Counted from the first letter of the stretch, positions 1 through 7,238 are shown. The stretch: 17,667 nucleotides of DNA from an uncultured Ruminococcus sp. (GCA_937926145.1 CALANW010000007.1:1-17667), one strand, 5' to 3'. Notes: a model not told the origin generated them from the sequence alone. Translations and numbers: made by a program.

Positions 1-35
1 CAGATGTCTGATATTTGCTTAGGTTAGTGCATATG

Positions 36-313
36 GGGCAGCGCCCCATTGTCGCAGGTCAATTTGACCTTTAGCAGAAAGCGAAACTCCTTAAACTAAC
101 AGCAAAAGCTTGCCGCAATAGCGTAATCAGTAACAAATCAAAAGGCGCAATTCACAAAGATAATGGAGAACGAAATATGAGAAATCAAATTTCGTAAAGC
201 CATAATAGTGAATTGCGCCTTTTTTAGCTGTTACTGATTTCGTTATTGCTGTAAACTTTGTGCTGTCAGTTTAGAGAGTTTCGCTTCTGCGGAAGCGACG
301 AGGTCGCTGCCCC
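36..313. repeat. Long imperfect inverted repeat, MITE-like
   Basis: Two arms of over 100 bp face each other. Left arm 36-155 and right arm 208-313 are reverse complements with scattered mismatches. The strongest blocks are GTGAATTGCGCC (208-219) against its complement at 144-155, GTTACTGAT against ATCAGTAAC, and the GCGAAACT/AGTTTCGC blocks near 81-88 and 276-283. Both ends carry GGGGCAGCG or its complement (36-44, 305-313). The 52-nt centre holds a smaller hairpin, ACGAAAT (170-176) with ATTTCGT (189-195). No reading frame inside looks coding. A palindrome GGTCAA-T-TTGACC lies at 57-69. The form fits a non-autonomous inverted-repeat element or a large RNA hairpin. I cannot identify a family or target-site duplication. 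Confidence 0.75.
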
Positions 314-324
314 TCGCCCCCGCG

Positions 325-361
325 AGCTGTGCTCAGCGTGCTAAATTTAGCATGACCAGCT
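325..361. repeat. Short hairpin beside the inverted repeat
   Basis: The perfect palindrome TGCTAAATTTAGCA (339-352) sits within weaker outer pairing AGCTG (325-329) / CAGCT (357-361). It lies between the long inverted repeat and the promoter of the DUF1015 gene. It has no T-run on either side that would make it a clear terminator. Role unknown. Confidence 0.45.
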
Positions 362-426
362 GCTTGGCTTCGCGGTTCTGCAACTGATTTTGTTTTGCAA
401 AATACTGTGATAATCACTTTTCCCTA

Positions 427-455
427 TTGAAAATCGGCGAATTTTAGTGTATAAT
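427..455 (+). promoter_or_regulatory. Sigma-A type promoter of the DUF1015 gene
   Basis: A -35 box TTGAAA (427-432) and a -10 box TATAAT (450-455) are separated by exactly 17 bp. The transcript would start near 462. A ribosome site AAGGAG (477-482) lies 8 nt before the ATG at 491. Spacing and matches are close to consensus. Confidence 0.8.
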
Positions 456-490
456 AATATACAACAATTTCTTTTTAAGGAGATAATATT

Positions 491-1750
491 ATGAGTAACG
501 CTTTTAAAGCTGCGGATATTCTTCTTCCGCATAATATTGAAATGGAAAAATGGTCGGTAGTTGCCTGCGACCAGTACACTTCTGAACCCGAATACTGGGA
601 AAAGACCGAGCAGATCATTGGTGATGCTCCCTCTACTCTTCGTCTCATTCTCCCCGAAGTATATCTCGAAAGCGACAACGTTGACGCTCGCATTGCGGAC
701 ATACATAAAAATATGGACAAATACCTTGCCGACAACATTTTTGACGAGTACAAGAACGCTATGATCTATGTTGAACGCACCACCGCTGACGGCGTAAGAG
801 CGGGCATTGTCGGTGCTATCGACCTTGAAGAATACGACTACCGCAAGGGCAGCAAATCCTCCGTCCGTGCGACCGAAGCTACCGTTGTTGAGCGTATCCC
901 ACCGAGAATAAAGGTCAGAAACGGTGCGCCTCTTGAGCTTCCGCACATTATGATACTCATTGACGATGCAAAGCGCACCGTTATCGAAAAGCTTTCCGCA
1001 AAAAAGGATCAGCTCAAAAAGGTGTATGACTTCGAGCTTATGCAGGGCGGCGGTCACATCGCAGGCTATCTCCTCGGCGAAGATGATATTGCCGAAGTTA
1101 CGGCTGCACTTGACGCTCTCGGAAACGCTGACGACTTCAACGCAAAGTACGGCTTGAAGAACGAACCCGTTATGCTCTACGCAATGGGCGACGGAAACCA
1201 CTCCCTTGCTACCGCAAAGGAATATTACGAGCAGTTAAAGCGTGAAAACCCTGACAAGGATATGTCCGCTCACCCTGCACGTTACGCTCTTGCCGAAATA
1301 GTGAACCTCCACAGCGATGCGCTTCGCTTTGAAGCTATCCACCGTATCGTTACCGGTGTTGACGTTGAAAAGCTTCTCGCCGCACTCAAAGCCGCACTTG
1401 AAACTTCCGAAAGCGGCAGCGGTCAGTCATTCGTTGTCGTAGACGGCAGCAAGGACGAAACTCTTTATGTCGGCAAACCGACCTCAAACCTCACCGTGGG
1501 CAGCCTCCAGCAGTTTCTCGATGCTTATGTAAAGGAAAATGGCGGCAAGATCGACTATATCCACGGCGAAGACGTTATCCGCAAGCTTGCAAAGGCTGAT
1601 GACGCGGTAGGCTTCCTCCTCCCCGATATGGGCAAGGAAGAGCTTTTCCCGACCGTTATCAAGGACGGCGCGCTCCCGAGAAAGACTTTCTCCATGGGTC
1701 ACGCGCAGGATAAGCGTTTCTACACAGAAGCGAGAAGAATTAATGCGTAA
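491..1750 (+). CDS. DUF1015 family protein (COG4198)
   Basis: This is a 419-residue soluble protein with no signal peptide or membrane segment. Conserved family blocks are visible: CDQYTSEPEYW (residues 26-36), RATEATVVERIPPR (126-139), GDGNHSLATAK (233-243) and ARYALAEIVNLHSDAL (263-278). Length is normal for the family (about 400-430). Its biochemical role is not established. From general knowledge, in other clostridia the family often neighbours serA and serC, which hints at a link to serine metabolism, but those genes are absent here. The ATG is supported by AAGGAG 8 nt upstream and a consensus promoter. Strong C/T third-position preference suggests good expression. The last codons and stop (AAT GCG TAA) lie in the dispersed TAATGCGTAATT repeat. 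Confidence 0.9.
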   Translation: MSNAFKAADILLPHNIEMEKWSVVACDQYTSEPEYWEKTEQIIGDAPSTLRLILPEVYLESDNVDARIADIHKNMDKYLADNIFDEYKNAMIYVERTTADGVRAGIVGAIDLEEYDYRKGSKSSVRATEATVVERIPPRIKVRNGAPLELPHIMILIDDAKRTVIEKLSAKKDQLKKVYDFELMQGGGHIAGYLLGEDDIAEVTAALDALGNADDFNAKYGLKNEPVMLYAMGDGNHSLATAKEYYEQLKRENPDKDMSAHPARYALAEIVNLHSDALRFEAIHRIVTGVDVEKLLAALKAALETSESGSGQSFVVVDGSKDETLYVGKPTSNLTVGSLQQFLDAYVKENGGKIDYIHGEDVIRKLAKADDAVGFLLPDMGKEELFPTVIKDGALPRKTFSMGHAQDKRFYTEARRINA

Positions 1751-1776
1751 TTAGTTAGGCTTCGTAAAATTATTGT

Positions 1777-1810
1777 AAAACAGGGCTGATCTTGTATCCG
1801 CCCTGTTTTT
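1777..1810 (+). terminator. Intrinsic terminator after the DUF1015 gene
   Basis: Stem AAAACAGGGC (1777-1786) pairs with GCCCTGTTTT (1800-1809) and ends in a T-run. The loop and right half (GATCTTGTATCCGCCC) resemble a degenerate copy of the GGGCGGAT/ATCCGCCC hairpin found elsewhere in the window. The next gene's ribosome site (AGAGGTG, 1814-1820) starts 4 nt later, so that gene depends on read-through or an unseen start site. Confidence 0.8.
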
Positions 1811-1824
1811 AACAGAGGTGAACT

Positions 1825-2313
1825 ATGTCAAAGATATACCTTATCTGCGGCAAGATATGCAGCGGAAAAACATATTATGCAAAGCAGCTCAAAGAAAAAT
1901 ACAACGCTGTTATACTCTCAACAGACGAAGCAACTTTTGACCTCATCAATAACGAACAGGGCGAGTTCTACAATGTTTTTGCCGCCCGTGTGAATAATTA
2001 CCTTAAAAAGAAAGCCGCCGAAATAGCTTTGGCAGGCGCAAACGTTATCCTCGACTGGGGATTTTGGACTAAAAAGGACAGAGCCGACATTTCCGCTTAT
2101 TTTGCGGAAATGAATATCCCATTTGAGTGGCACTATATCGACATTGACATTGAAACTTGGCAAAGAAACATTGCCGAGCGCAATGCCAAAATCAAATCGG
2201 GAAACGGCGGCTCGGACTTTTATGTTGATGAGGGACTTTTGAACAAGGTCAACACAATATTTGAAGTTCCCGAACAGTCGGAGATAGACGTATGGATAAT
2301 GCGTAATTTGTAA
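1825..2313 (+). CDS. Small P-loop kinase-like protein (AAA_33 / zeta-toxin-like fold)
   Basis: This is a 162-residue cytoplasmic P-loop protein. A Walker A motif GKICSGKT lies at residues 9-16. STDE (32-35) sits where small-molecule kinases of this fold place a substrate/base acidic residue. VILDWGFWTKKDR (74-86) follows strand 3, and WQRNIAERNA (112-121) supplies lid arginines. This pattern fits single-domain kinases related to polynucleotide kinase, zeta toxin and chloramphenicol phosphotransferase, usually annotated as ATP-binding protein; the substrate is unknown. No antitoxin-like partner is adjacent. Base use is more A-rich than in neighbours, which could mean transfer, but this is weak. 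The start follows AGAGGTG by 4 nt. The final residues and the stop fall in the TAATGCGTAATT repeat. Confidence 0.8.
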   Translation: MSKIYLICGKICSGKTYYAKQLKEKYNAVILSTDEATFDLINNEQGEFYNVFAARVNNYLKKKAAEIALAGANVILDWGFWTKKDRADISAYFAEMNIPFEWHYIDIDIETWQRNIAERNAKIKSGNGGSDFYVDEGLLNKVNTIFEVPEQSEIDVWIMRNL

Positions 2314-2445
2314 TGCGTAATTAAAATTCTCAACAAAAAACGGTACAGTCACAATTTCGTAAAACGTTTTTGTGCCTGTACCGTTTTAATTTACTCTAAC
2401 AAATCAATCTGCGAAGCTTAATTACGCATTACGCATTACGCATTT
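2297..2445. repeat. Heptamer repeats in inverted arrangement around a terminator
   Basis: The left arm, 2297-2322, holds TAATGCG-type 7-bp units. The right arm, 2420-2445, is its reverse complement at about 23 of 26 positions and holds three exact ATTACGC units in tandem (2421-2441). The arms bracket the bidirectional terminator at 2337-2387 and together span the space between the convergent kinase-like gene and tsaB. The left arm overlaps the 3' end of the kinase-like gene. The right arm ends just before the tsaB stop at 2449. Confidence 0.75.
2337..2387. terminator. Bidirectional intrinsic terminator between convergent genes
   Basis: AAAACGGTACAG (2337-2348) pairs perfectly with CTGTACCGTTTT (2376-2387), and inner CACAA/TTGTG extends the stem. 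A-run on the left and T-run on the right make it work for the kinase-like gene (+) and for tsaB (-). Confidence 0.88.
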
Positions 2446-2448
2446 AAT

Positions 2449-3147
2449 TTAAGCGTGTTTCTGTTCAAGGTCTTTCTCCGCCTTGGTCTGCTGAAGATAT
2501 TCCGCATTTAAGCCGTCTGCCGTGCCGAACTGCTTTTCGTAGGAAGCATAGCAAAGGCTCGATGCAAGCTGTAAACGCAGGTGCGGAGGTGCAAGCGTTA
2601 CATTCTCGGTTTCGGCAAAGCTGTTGTTTTGGTAAAGCTCCTCTGCCGCATCGCCGACAAGCACTATCTCGCCGTGATAACCCTTTATTCTCGAAACGAT
2701 ATCGGCCTCGGGCAGGATAGTATCGTCAAAAATTCTCGTTATAACGTCCTTATAAGAAGTGAAAAATGCCGTGTACATAAGGTCTGCGCGCGCTTTCATC
2801 ACCGTGCAGACTACTCCCTTGTATCCGCGCATATTATATGCCAGCGATTCAAGGGTCGAAATTCCGACGCACTTCTTGTTCAGCGCAAAGCTCATTGCCT
2901 TGACAGCGGAAACGCCTATCCTAAGACCCGTATATGAACCCGGACCGTTGGAAACAGCCATTGCGTCTACCTCGTTGAGTCCAATGCCTGCGTTGCGCAG
3001 TACCTCGGTGCAGATCGGCATTATGACCTGCGAGTGGGTAAGGCGTGTTAAGACAGAAGTTTGTGCAAGAACGGCATTTTCGCTGCAAACAGCTACAGAT
3101 GCGGTCTTTCCCGATGTATCAATTCCCAAAATGATCAAAACGCTCAT
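2449..3147 (-). CDS. tsaB: tRNA t6A biosynthesis protein TsaB
   Basis: TsaB is the inactive ASKHA-fold partner of TsaD in the complex that puts threonylcarbamoyl on A37 of ANN-decoding tRNAs. Seen here: IDTSGKTASVAV near the N-terminus (9-20), THSQVIMP (37-44) and NGPGSYTGLRIG (67-78), the most recognisable TsaB signature, then GISTLE. Its 232 residues are normal for the family. It overlaps the end of tsaE, as expected for a translationally coupled pair. The start is uncertain. The ATG at 3147 sits only about 2 nt after AAAGGGG, whereas a TTG at 3138 would have ideal spacing and give MIILGIDTS, the usual family N-terminus. tsaD is not in the window. Transcription ends at the terminator at 2337-2387. 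Confidence 0.93.
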   Translation of the reverse strand: MSVLIILGIDTSGKTASVAVCSENAVLAQTSVLTRLTHSQVIMPICTEVLRNAGIGLNEVDAMAVSNGPGSYTGLRIGVSAVKAMSFALNKKCVGISTLESLAYNMRGYKGVVCTVMKARADLMYTAFFTSYKDVITRIFDDTILPEADIVSRIKGYHGEIVLVGDAAEELYQNNSFAETENVTLAPPHLRLQLASSLCYASYEKQFGTADGLNAEYLQQTKAEKDLEQKHA

Positions 3148-3562
3148 CCCCTTTGACTTCTATTCGGCGCATATCTTCGCCGATATTTTCTATCGCAACA
3201 GTGATAATGTTCTTCGGCAGGCAGTCGGCAATGTTCTCCGACCATTCCACCGCAATTACGCAGTCGTCCGAAAGATAGTCATAAAATCCTGTCGTTTCCA
3301 GCGCTTCTTCGTTCATTATCCGATACATATCGAAATGATAAAGCGTAAGCGCCTTTCCTCTGTATTCATTGACAAGCGCAAAGGTCGGCGAAGAAACCTC
3401 ATCGGGAAGACCCATTCCTATCGCAAGTCCGCGAGTGAATGTGGTCTTTCCTGCGCCAAGACCGCCCTTGTATGCGATGATGTCACCGCCTTTGAGCATT
3501 GCTCCGATCTTTTCGGCAAAGGCTATTGTTTCCTCGGCCGAAGAAGTTGTAACTGTAATCAT
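3119..3562 (-). CDS. tsaE: tRNA t6A biosynthesis ATPase TsaE
   Basis: TsaE is the P-loop ATPase needed for turnover of the TsaB-TsaD t6A synthase. Seen: Walker A GGLGAGKT (residues 33-40), SSPTFALVNEY (57-67, switch I type), YHFDMYR (75-81) and VEWSEN (105-110), all classic TsaE blocks. With the ATG at 3562 the protein is 147 residues, normal for the family. A longer reading from a TTG at 3586 is possible and would overlap the upstream stop, but it lacks a ribosome site. The ATG at 3562 has GGAG about 12 nt upstream. The gene lies 20 nt after the GNAT gene and overlaps tsaB, forming a three-gene - strand operon. Confidence 0.93.
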   Translation of the reverse strand: MITVTTSSAEETIAFAEKIGAMLKGGDIIAYKGGLGAGKTTFTRGLAIGMGLPDEVSSPTFALVNEYRGKALTLYHFDMYRIMNEEALETTGFYDYLSDDCVIAVEWSENIADCLPKNIITVAIENIGEDMRRIEVKGDERFDHFGN

Positions 3563-3582
3563 CTGAAAAATTTGCTCCAAAA

Positions 3583-4386
3583 TCAAGTAATGACGTTTAC
3601 AATATGAAAGCTTTCGCAGAAAAAGCTGATATTGTCATCTTCCAGCGAACGTATCCTGTAGCGCTTATCGCGCGAGTACCCGAGTGACTGCGTGTTCACG
3701 ATATCGAAAGCGTTGAGCGGCGTAGTTACGCCCTTGCAGCCGATCTGGAACTCGCTGACGTTGAGAAAGTCGATCTCCGCCTTAAATTTGACGGGATCTT
3801 CGGAATAAAATGTCATAAACAGGCTCGGTACGAGCTGACCGTCCGTTCCGAGCGTTTCGGAATATTTGAACTCGCCGAAAGCGTCGAAATTATACCAGTA
3901 AAAGTCGCTGCAGATATCGGTTATCTGCTCAATACCGTAAATTTCGCGGAAGCCATTGCGCAGCTTGCATGGGTCTTCGGGAAAGACCATACATTTTCTC
4001 ATTCCGTGGTTGTAATCCTCGAATCCCTGCTTTTTATACCAATGACGAAGGCTGTCCTCGCAGAATATCTGCACATTCATCTGATAAATTCCCGACTGGC
4101 AGTGGTAAACAAGACGCTTGACGATCTCCTCGCCGATCCCATGGCGGCGGTAATCAGGGCGAACGCAGATACCGCTCATAACTGCGGCGGTAAGTCCGTC
4201 CGATGCCACTCTGCCAAGTCCGACGAGTGTGTATCCGTCATAAGCATAGACGGAATAGAAGCTGTTTTTTGTAGCTTTTTCGATCTCTTCGTCCGTATAG
4301 CCCGGAAGGTTATACCAGTTTAATTTTTTGTACAGGTCGAGCTGGTCTTCATATTTTCTTGTTTCGGAAAAATAATCTATTTCCAT
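3583..4386 (-). CDS. GNAT acetyltransferase with unassigned C-terminal domain
   Basis: This is a 267-residue cytoplasmic protein. Residues about 35-135 are a GNAT N-acetyltransferase domain: the strand VMSGICVRPDYRRHGIG (69-85) carries the acetyl-CoA loop RRHGIG, and RHWYKKQGFEDY (114-125) is the usual C-terminal motif. Residues 145-267 form a second, aromatic-rich domain (for example YWYNFDAFGEF) that I do not recognise. A GNAT gene beside tsaE/tsaB brings RimI to mind, but RimI is about 150 residues and has no such extension, so I do not call it rimI. The start at 4386 is chosen for GGGAGAG followed by six T before ATG. An in-frame TTG at 4410 has no such support. It leads the operon to tsaE and tsaB. 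Confidence 0.8.
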   Translation of the reverse strand: MEIDYFSETRKYEDQLDLYKKLNWYNLPGYTDEEIEKATKNSFYSVYAYDGYTLVGLGRVASDGLTAAVMSGICVRPDYRRHGIGEEIVKRLVYHCQSGIYQMNVQIFCEDSLRHWYKKQGFEDYNHGMRKCMVFPEDPCKLRNGFREIYGIEQITDICSDFYWYNFDAFGEFKYSETLGTDGQLVPSLFMTFYSEDPVKFKAEIDFLNVSEFQIGCKGVTTPLNAFDIVNTQSLGYSRDKRYRIRSLEDDNISFFCESFHIVNVIT

Positions 4387-4442
4387 AAAAAACTCTCCCG
4401 TTTCTTCCAAAAAAGAGAATTAAGATCTGATCTAAACGTACA

Positions 4443-4495
4443 AATACTGTGCATTACAAAAATACGGTGATTTTTTGTTACATTTGCACAGTATT
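4443..4495. other. Long hairpin between thrB and the GNAT gene
   Basis: AATACTGTGCA (4443-4453) pairs perfectly with TGCACAGTATT (4485-4495). Inside, ACAAAAAT (4456-4463) pairs with ATTTTTTGT (4470-4478) apart from one extra T. On the - strand it lies 31 nt after the thrB stop and 57 nt before the GNAT start. The sequence after the stem is only moderately T-rich, so it could be a terminator for thrB or a 5' leader structure of the GNAT-tsaE-tsaB transcript. Confidence 0.6.
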
Positions 4496-4525
4496 CGGTG
4501 TATCAATTCAAACTCATTGGTTATA

Positions 4526-5419
4526 TTATAACAGCTTTGTACCTGCGTTGTCAATATGTAATTCGTGAACTTTCCAATTTTTCAGTCCTAATTTTTCGAG
4601 AGCAAATTTCATCTTTCCGCAGAAAAATTCATTATCCGCATCGACAATAGCCATAAGTGACGGACCTGCGCCGCTCAGGTATGCAGCATACGCTCCGAGG
4701 CTGTATGCAGTTTCAAAAACATCGTGTCCGTGCGGGATGAGCTCCATACGGTAAGGCTGGTGAAGCTTGTCGTTCACAGCCGTGCGGAGGTTCTGATATT
4801 TGCCCGTGAGGAGCGAAGCTGAGAAAAGCGCAGCACGGGAAAGATTGAAAACAGCGTCCTTGTAGCTGACCTCAGTAGGAAGACAAGCACGCGCTTTTTC
4901 AGTCTTAAGCTCAAAATCGGGAATAACAACTACGAATTTCAACGTTGTGAAAACCTCCTGCTTTACCCAATGAACTTCCCTGCCGTCAAAAACGGCTGTA
5001 ACTATGCCGCCGAGAAGCGCAGGAGCAGTGTTGTCGGGGTGTCCCTCGATCTGCGCCGAAAGATTGACAAGATCGTCCAGCCCGAGCGGTTCGCCCATAA
5101 GCTTGTTCGCACCGAAAAGTCCTGCGATTATGCAGGCGGACGAGCTTCCCAGACCTCTCGCCATAGGGATATTGTTGACCTGCTCAATAGTCAGACCCTT
5201 GAACGGTCTGCCGCATATCTCGAAAAGCGTTTTCGCAGATTCGTAGATAAGATTGTTTTCGCCCTCGGGTACGGGAGTTCCGTCAAGGCTTTTTATGAAG
5301 ATACCGTCCGCTTCTTCCATATTTACATAATTATAGTATGTCAGCGCCAACCCGAGCGCATCGAAGCCTGCACCGAGGTTCGCACTCGTCGCAGGTACTT
5401 GGAGCTTTATCATTTTCAT
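4526..5419 (-). CDS. thrB: Homoserine kinase
   Basis: ThrB phosphorylates homoserine with ATP, the step before threonine synthase. It is a GHMP-family kinase and all three family motifs are present: PATSANLGAGFDALGLAL near the N-terminus (9-26), the ATP loop PMARGLGSSSA (85-95), and SGAGPSLMA (249-257). EGHPDNTAPALLGG (125-138) is typical of ThrB. The 297 residues match the family. Two ATGs compete, at 5419 and 5413; AAGGA lies about 4 nt before the first and 10 nt before the second, so either is possible. It follows hom by 91 nt with a hairpin between, so hom and thrB are probably co-transcribed with possible attenuation. No threonine synthase gene is in the window. Confidence 0.95.
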   Translation of the reverse strand: MKMIKLQVPATSANLGAGFDALGLALTYYNYVNMEEADGIFIKSLDGTPVPEGENNLIYESAKTLFEICGRPFKGLTIEQVNNIPMARGLGSSSACIIAGLFGANKLMGEPLGLDDLVNLSAQIEGHPDNTAPALLGGIVTAVFDGREVHWVKQEVFTTLKFVVVIPDFELKTEKARACLPTEVSYKDAVFNLSRAALFSASLLTGKYQNLRTAVNDKLHQPYRMELIPHGHDVFETAYSLGAYAAYLSGAGPSLMAIVDADNEFFCGKMKFALEKLGLKNWKVHELHIDNAGTKLL

Positions 5420-5461
5420 CAATTCCTTTTCAATTTATTCCAATTTCAGACTATGATATAA

Positions 5462-5489
5462 AACGGGCGGATATGGAATCCGCCCCGTT
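5462..5489 (-). terminator. GGGCGGAT/ATCCGCCC hairpin between hom and thrB
   Basis: AACGGGCGGAT (5462-5472) pairs with ATCCGCCCCGTT (5478-5489) across a 5-nt loop with one bulged C. Read on the - strand it starts 22 nt after the hom stop and is followed by GTTTTATATC, a short U-run. It may act as a weak terminator lowering thrB relative to hom. The same hairpin core appears at 12314-12338, 12579-12603 and 14710-14733. Confidence 0.65.
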
Positions 5490-5510
5490 GCATATTATTT
5501 ATATGGTTTT

Positions 5511-6743
5511 TTAGCTTTCAAGATTGAGAACTCTGATCTTTCCGAGAACCTTTCCGCCAAGCTGTGTGAGCTTTTCATCGAAGTCCTTTTCCTTGATCTC
5601 GGGAGTGATAAATGCGATCTCATCGGCAGGGCAGCTTTCTCTTGTGAGGAACTCAACTTCGCTGAATACTTCCTTTGCCTTGTCCTTGGAAACGCCCTGA
5701 ACACGAACATAGAACGGAAGAACGTCCTCCTTGTAGTCAGCGATGAAGCTGTTGTCCTTGCTGTCCTCCCAGACCTGAGAGATCGAAGTCCCTTTCATCT
5801 TTGCAGCGTCGATAAGGTCAGCAACGATAGCGCTCGCTGTCGGGAACTTGCCTGCACCTCTGCCGTAGAACATTACCTGATCGATAGCATCACCGTAAAC
5901 CATGATCCCGTTGAAAACGTCATTTACGCTGGAGAGCTGATTTGCTCCGCATACGAATGCTGGACGAACGATAGGAAGGATCTTTCCGTCAGCTGTTCTC
6001 TTTACCGAGCCGATGAGCTTTACTGCACCGCCCCAGCTTTCAGCATACTGAGCGTCCTCTGCGGTGATGCTCGAAATGCCCTCGCAGTGGACCCATTCGG
6101 GGTAAACGTGCTTGCCGAAAACGAGCGAGGAAAGAATACAGATCTTGCGGCAGGCATCGTGACCCTCAACGTCCGCTGTCGGGTCTTTTTCGGCATAACC
6201 GAGCTTCTGAGCTGTGGAAAGAGCCTCAGCAAAAGGCATATTTTCATTTATCATCTTTGTGAGGATAAAGTTTGTTGTTCCGTTAAGGATACCTGCAACG
6301 GCTGTGATGTCGTTTGCCGCAAGGCACTGGTGAAGAGGACGGATTATCGGAATAGCGCCGCCTGTTGAAGCTTCAAAAAGGAAGTTGCAGTTATGCTCCT
6401 TTGCTGTTTTGAGAAGCTCTGCGCCTTTCTTTGCAACGAGTTCCTTGTTCGAGGAAACAACGCTCTTTCCTCTTTCAAGGCAGCTCTTTACGAAATCGAA
6501 TGCAGGGTTCACGCCGCCCATAACTTCGGCAACGAGAGTTACTTCGTCATCGTTGAGGATATCGTTGATATCCTTTGTGAACTTTCCCTCAAAAGGACTT
6601 CCGGGGAAATCTCTGATATCGAGGATATACTTGATATCGAGGTCTGTTCCTGCCTTTTCAACGATCTTGTTCTTGTTTTTGTAGAAAAGTTCAACTGTGC
6701 CTGAACCAACTACGCCGAAACCTAAAACTGCTATCTTTGCCAT
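5511..6743 (-). CDS. hom: Homoserine dehydrogenase with C-terminal ACT domain
   Basis: It reduces aspartate semialdehyde to homoserine with NAD(P)H, the branch point to threonine and methionine. Seen in order: the nucleotide-binding loop GFGVVGSG (residues 8-15), SSNKELVA (97-104) with the conserved lysines, GGAIPII (128-134), GILNGTTN (151-158) and AEKDPTADVEGHD (184-196), the substrate-site signature. Residues about 335-405 form the ACT domain, normally the threonine feedback site (family knowledge). The 410 residues are a little shorter than the common 430. AAGGAG lies 8 nt before ATG. It follows the PheB-like ACT gene by 54 nt and precedes thrB, a common clostridial order. Confidence 0.96.
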   Translation of the reverse strand: MAKIAVLGFGVVGSGTVELFYKNKNKIVEKAGTDLDIKYILDIRDFPGSPFEGKFTKDINDILNDDEVTLVAEVMGGVNPAFDFVKSCLERGKSVVSSNKELVAKKGAELLKTAKEHNCNFLFEASTGGAIPIIRPLHQCLAANDITAVAGILNGTTNFILTKMINENMPFAEALSTAQKLGYAEKDPTADVEGHDACRKICILSSLVFGKHVYPEWVHCEGISSITAEDAQYAESWGGAVKLIGSVKRTADGKILPIVRPAFVCGANQLSSVNDVFNGIMVYGDAIDQVMFYGRGAGKFPTASAIVADLIDAAKMKGTSISQVWEDSKDNSFIADYKEDVLPFYVRVQGVSKDKAKEVFSEVEFLTRESCPADEIAFITPEIKEKDFDEKLTQLGGKVLGKIRVLNLES

Positions 6744-6797
6744 AAACTCTACTCCTTAATCTATATTCCCTTAAATACTTACTGTATAAAATTAACT

Positions 6798-7238
6798 TTA
6801 TTCTCCCGAGAGTACACGGACTTCAACAACTCCGCCGAGCGTTTTCAGCTTATCCGCGAGCGAATATGCCTCGCTTCCGCTGCCGTGGAGCTTTGCGGTT
6901 ATCGTCACCGCAGCCACACCGTCTATCGGGATATTCTGATTGAGCGTGAGGATATTCGCACCGAAGAGGTGTATCTCCGACAAAAATGACGAAAGAACTC
7001 CCGGCTCATCGCGCAGAACAGCATAAAAAGTCACTATCTTCTGCGTGAGCTTTTCTTCGTATGTGAAAACGCACTCACGATATTTATAGTAAGCGCTCCG
7101 CGAAATGCCTACCCTCTTGCAAGCCGAAGCTGAACTCTTCTCCTCGCCGCAGGCAAGCAGCTTTTTCACCTCGAGGACTTTCGGGAAGACCTCAGGCAGG
7201 ACCTCTGTGCTTACTACTATAAATGAATTTTCGTTCAT
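6798..7238 (-). CDS. PheB-like ACT domain protein (UPF0735 / COG4492)
   Basis: This is a 146-residue cytoplasmic protein in two parts. Residues about 24-54 (KKLLACGEEKSSASACKRVG onward) look like a helix-turn-helix. Residues about 68-146 form an ACT domain starting VTFYAVLRDEPGVLSSFLSE, a fold that usually binds an amino acid. Bacillus PheB has the same layout and has been linked to phenylalanine synthesis. In clostridia the family regularly sits before hom, as here, so a role in sensing an aspartate-family amino acid is a reasonable inference but unproven. It is the first gene after a consensus promoter, and its leader contains a stem-loop. AGGAAG lies about 12 nt before the ATG. Confidence 0.88.
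   Translation of the reverse strand: MNENSFIVVSTEVLPEVFPKVLEVKKLLACGEEKSSASACKRVGISRSAYYKYRECVFTYEEKLTQKIVTFYAVLRDEPGVLSSFLSEIHLFGANILTLNQNIPIDGVAAVTITAKLHGSGSEAYSLADKLKTLGGVVEVRVLSGE

Noticed and set aside
36..313. Insertion sequence
   Set aside because: The interior is about 50 nt with no transposase frame; at most a non-autonomous element.
347..1201. 284-codon open frame on the - strand opposite the DUF1015 gene
   Set aside because: It is antisense to a conserved protein with a promoter and ribosome site; the peptide shows no family motif.
2297..2445. Possible CRISPR-like array
   Set aside because: Units are 7 bp and directly tandem, with no spacers and no cas genes.
2759..3607. 282-codon + strand open frame opposite tsaB/tsaE
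   Set aside because: It spans two genuine - strand genes with complete motifs; no ribosome site or family match.
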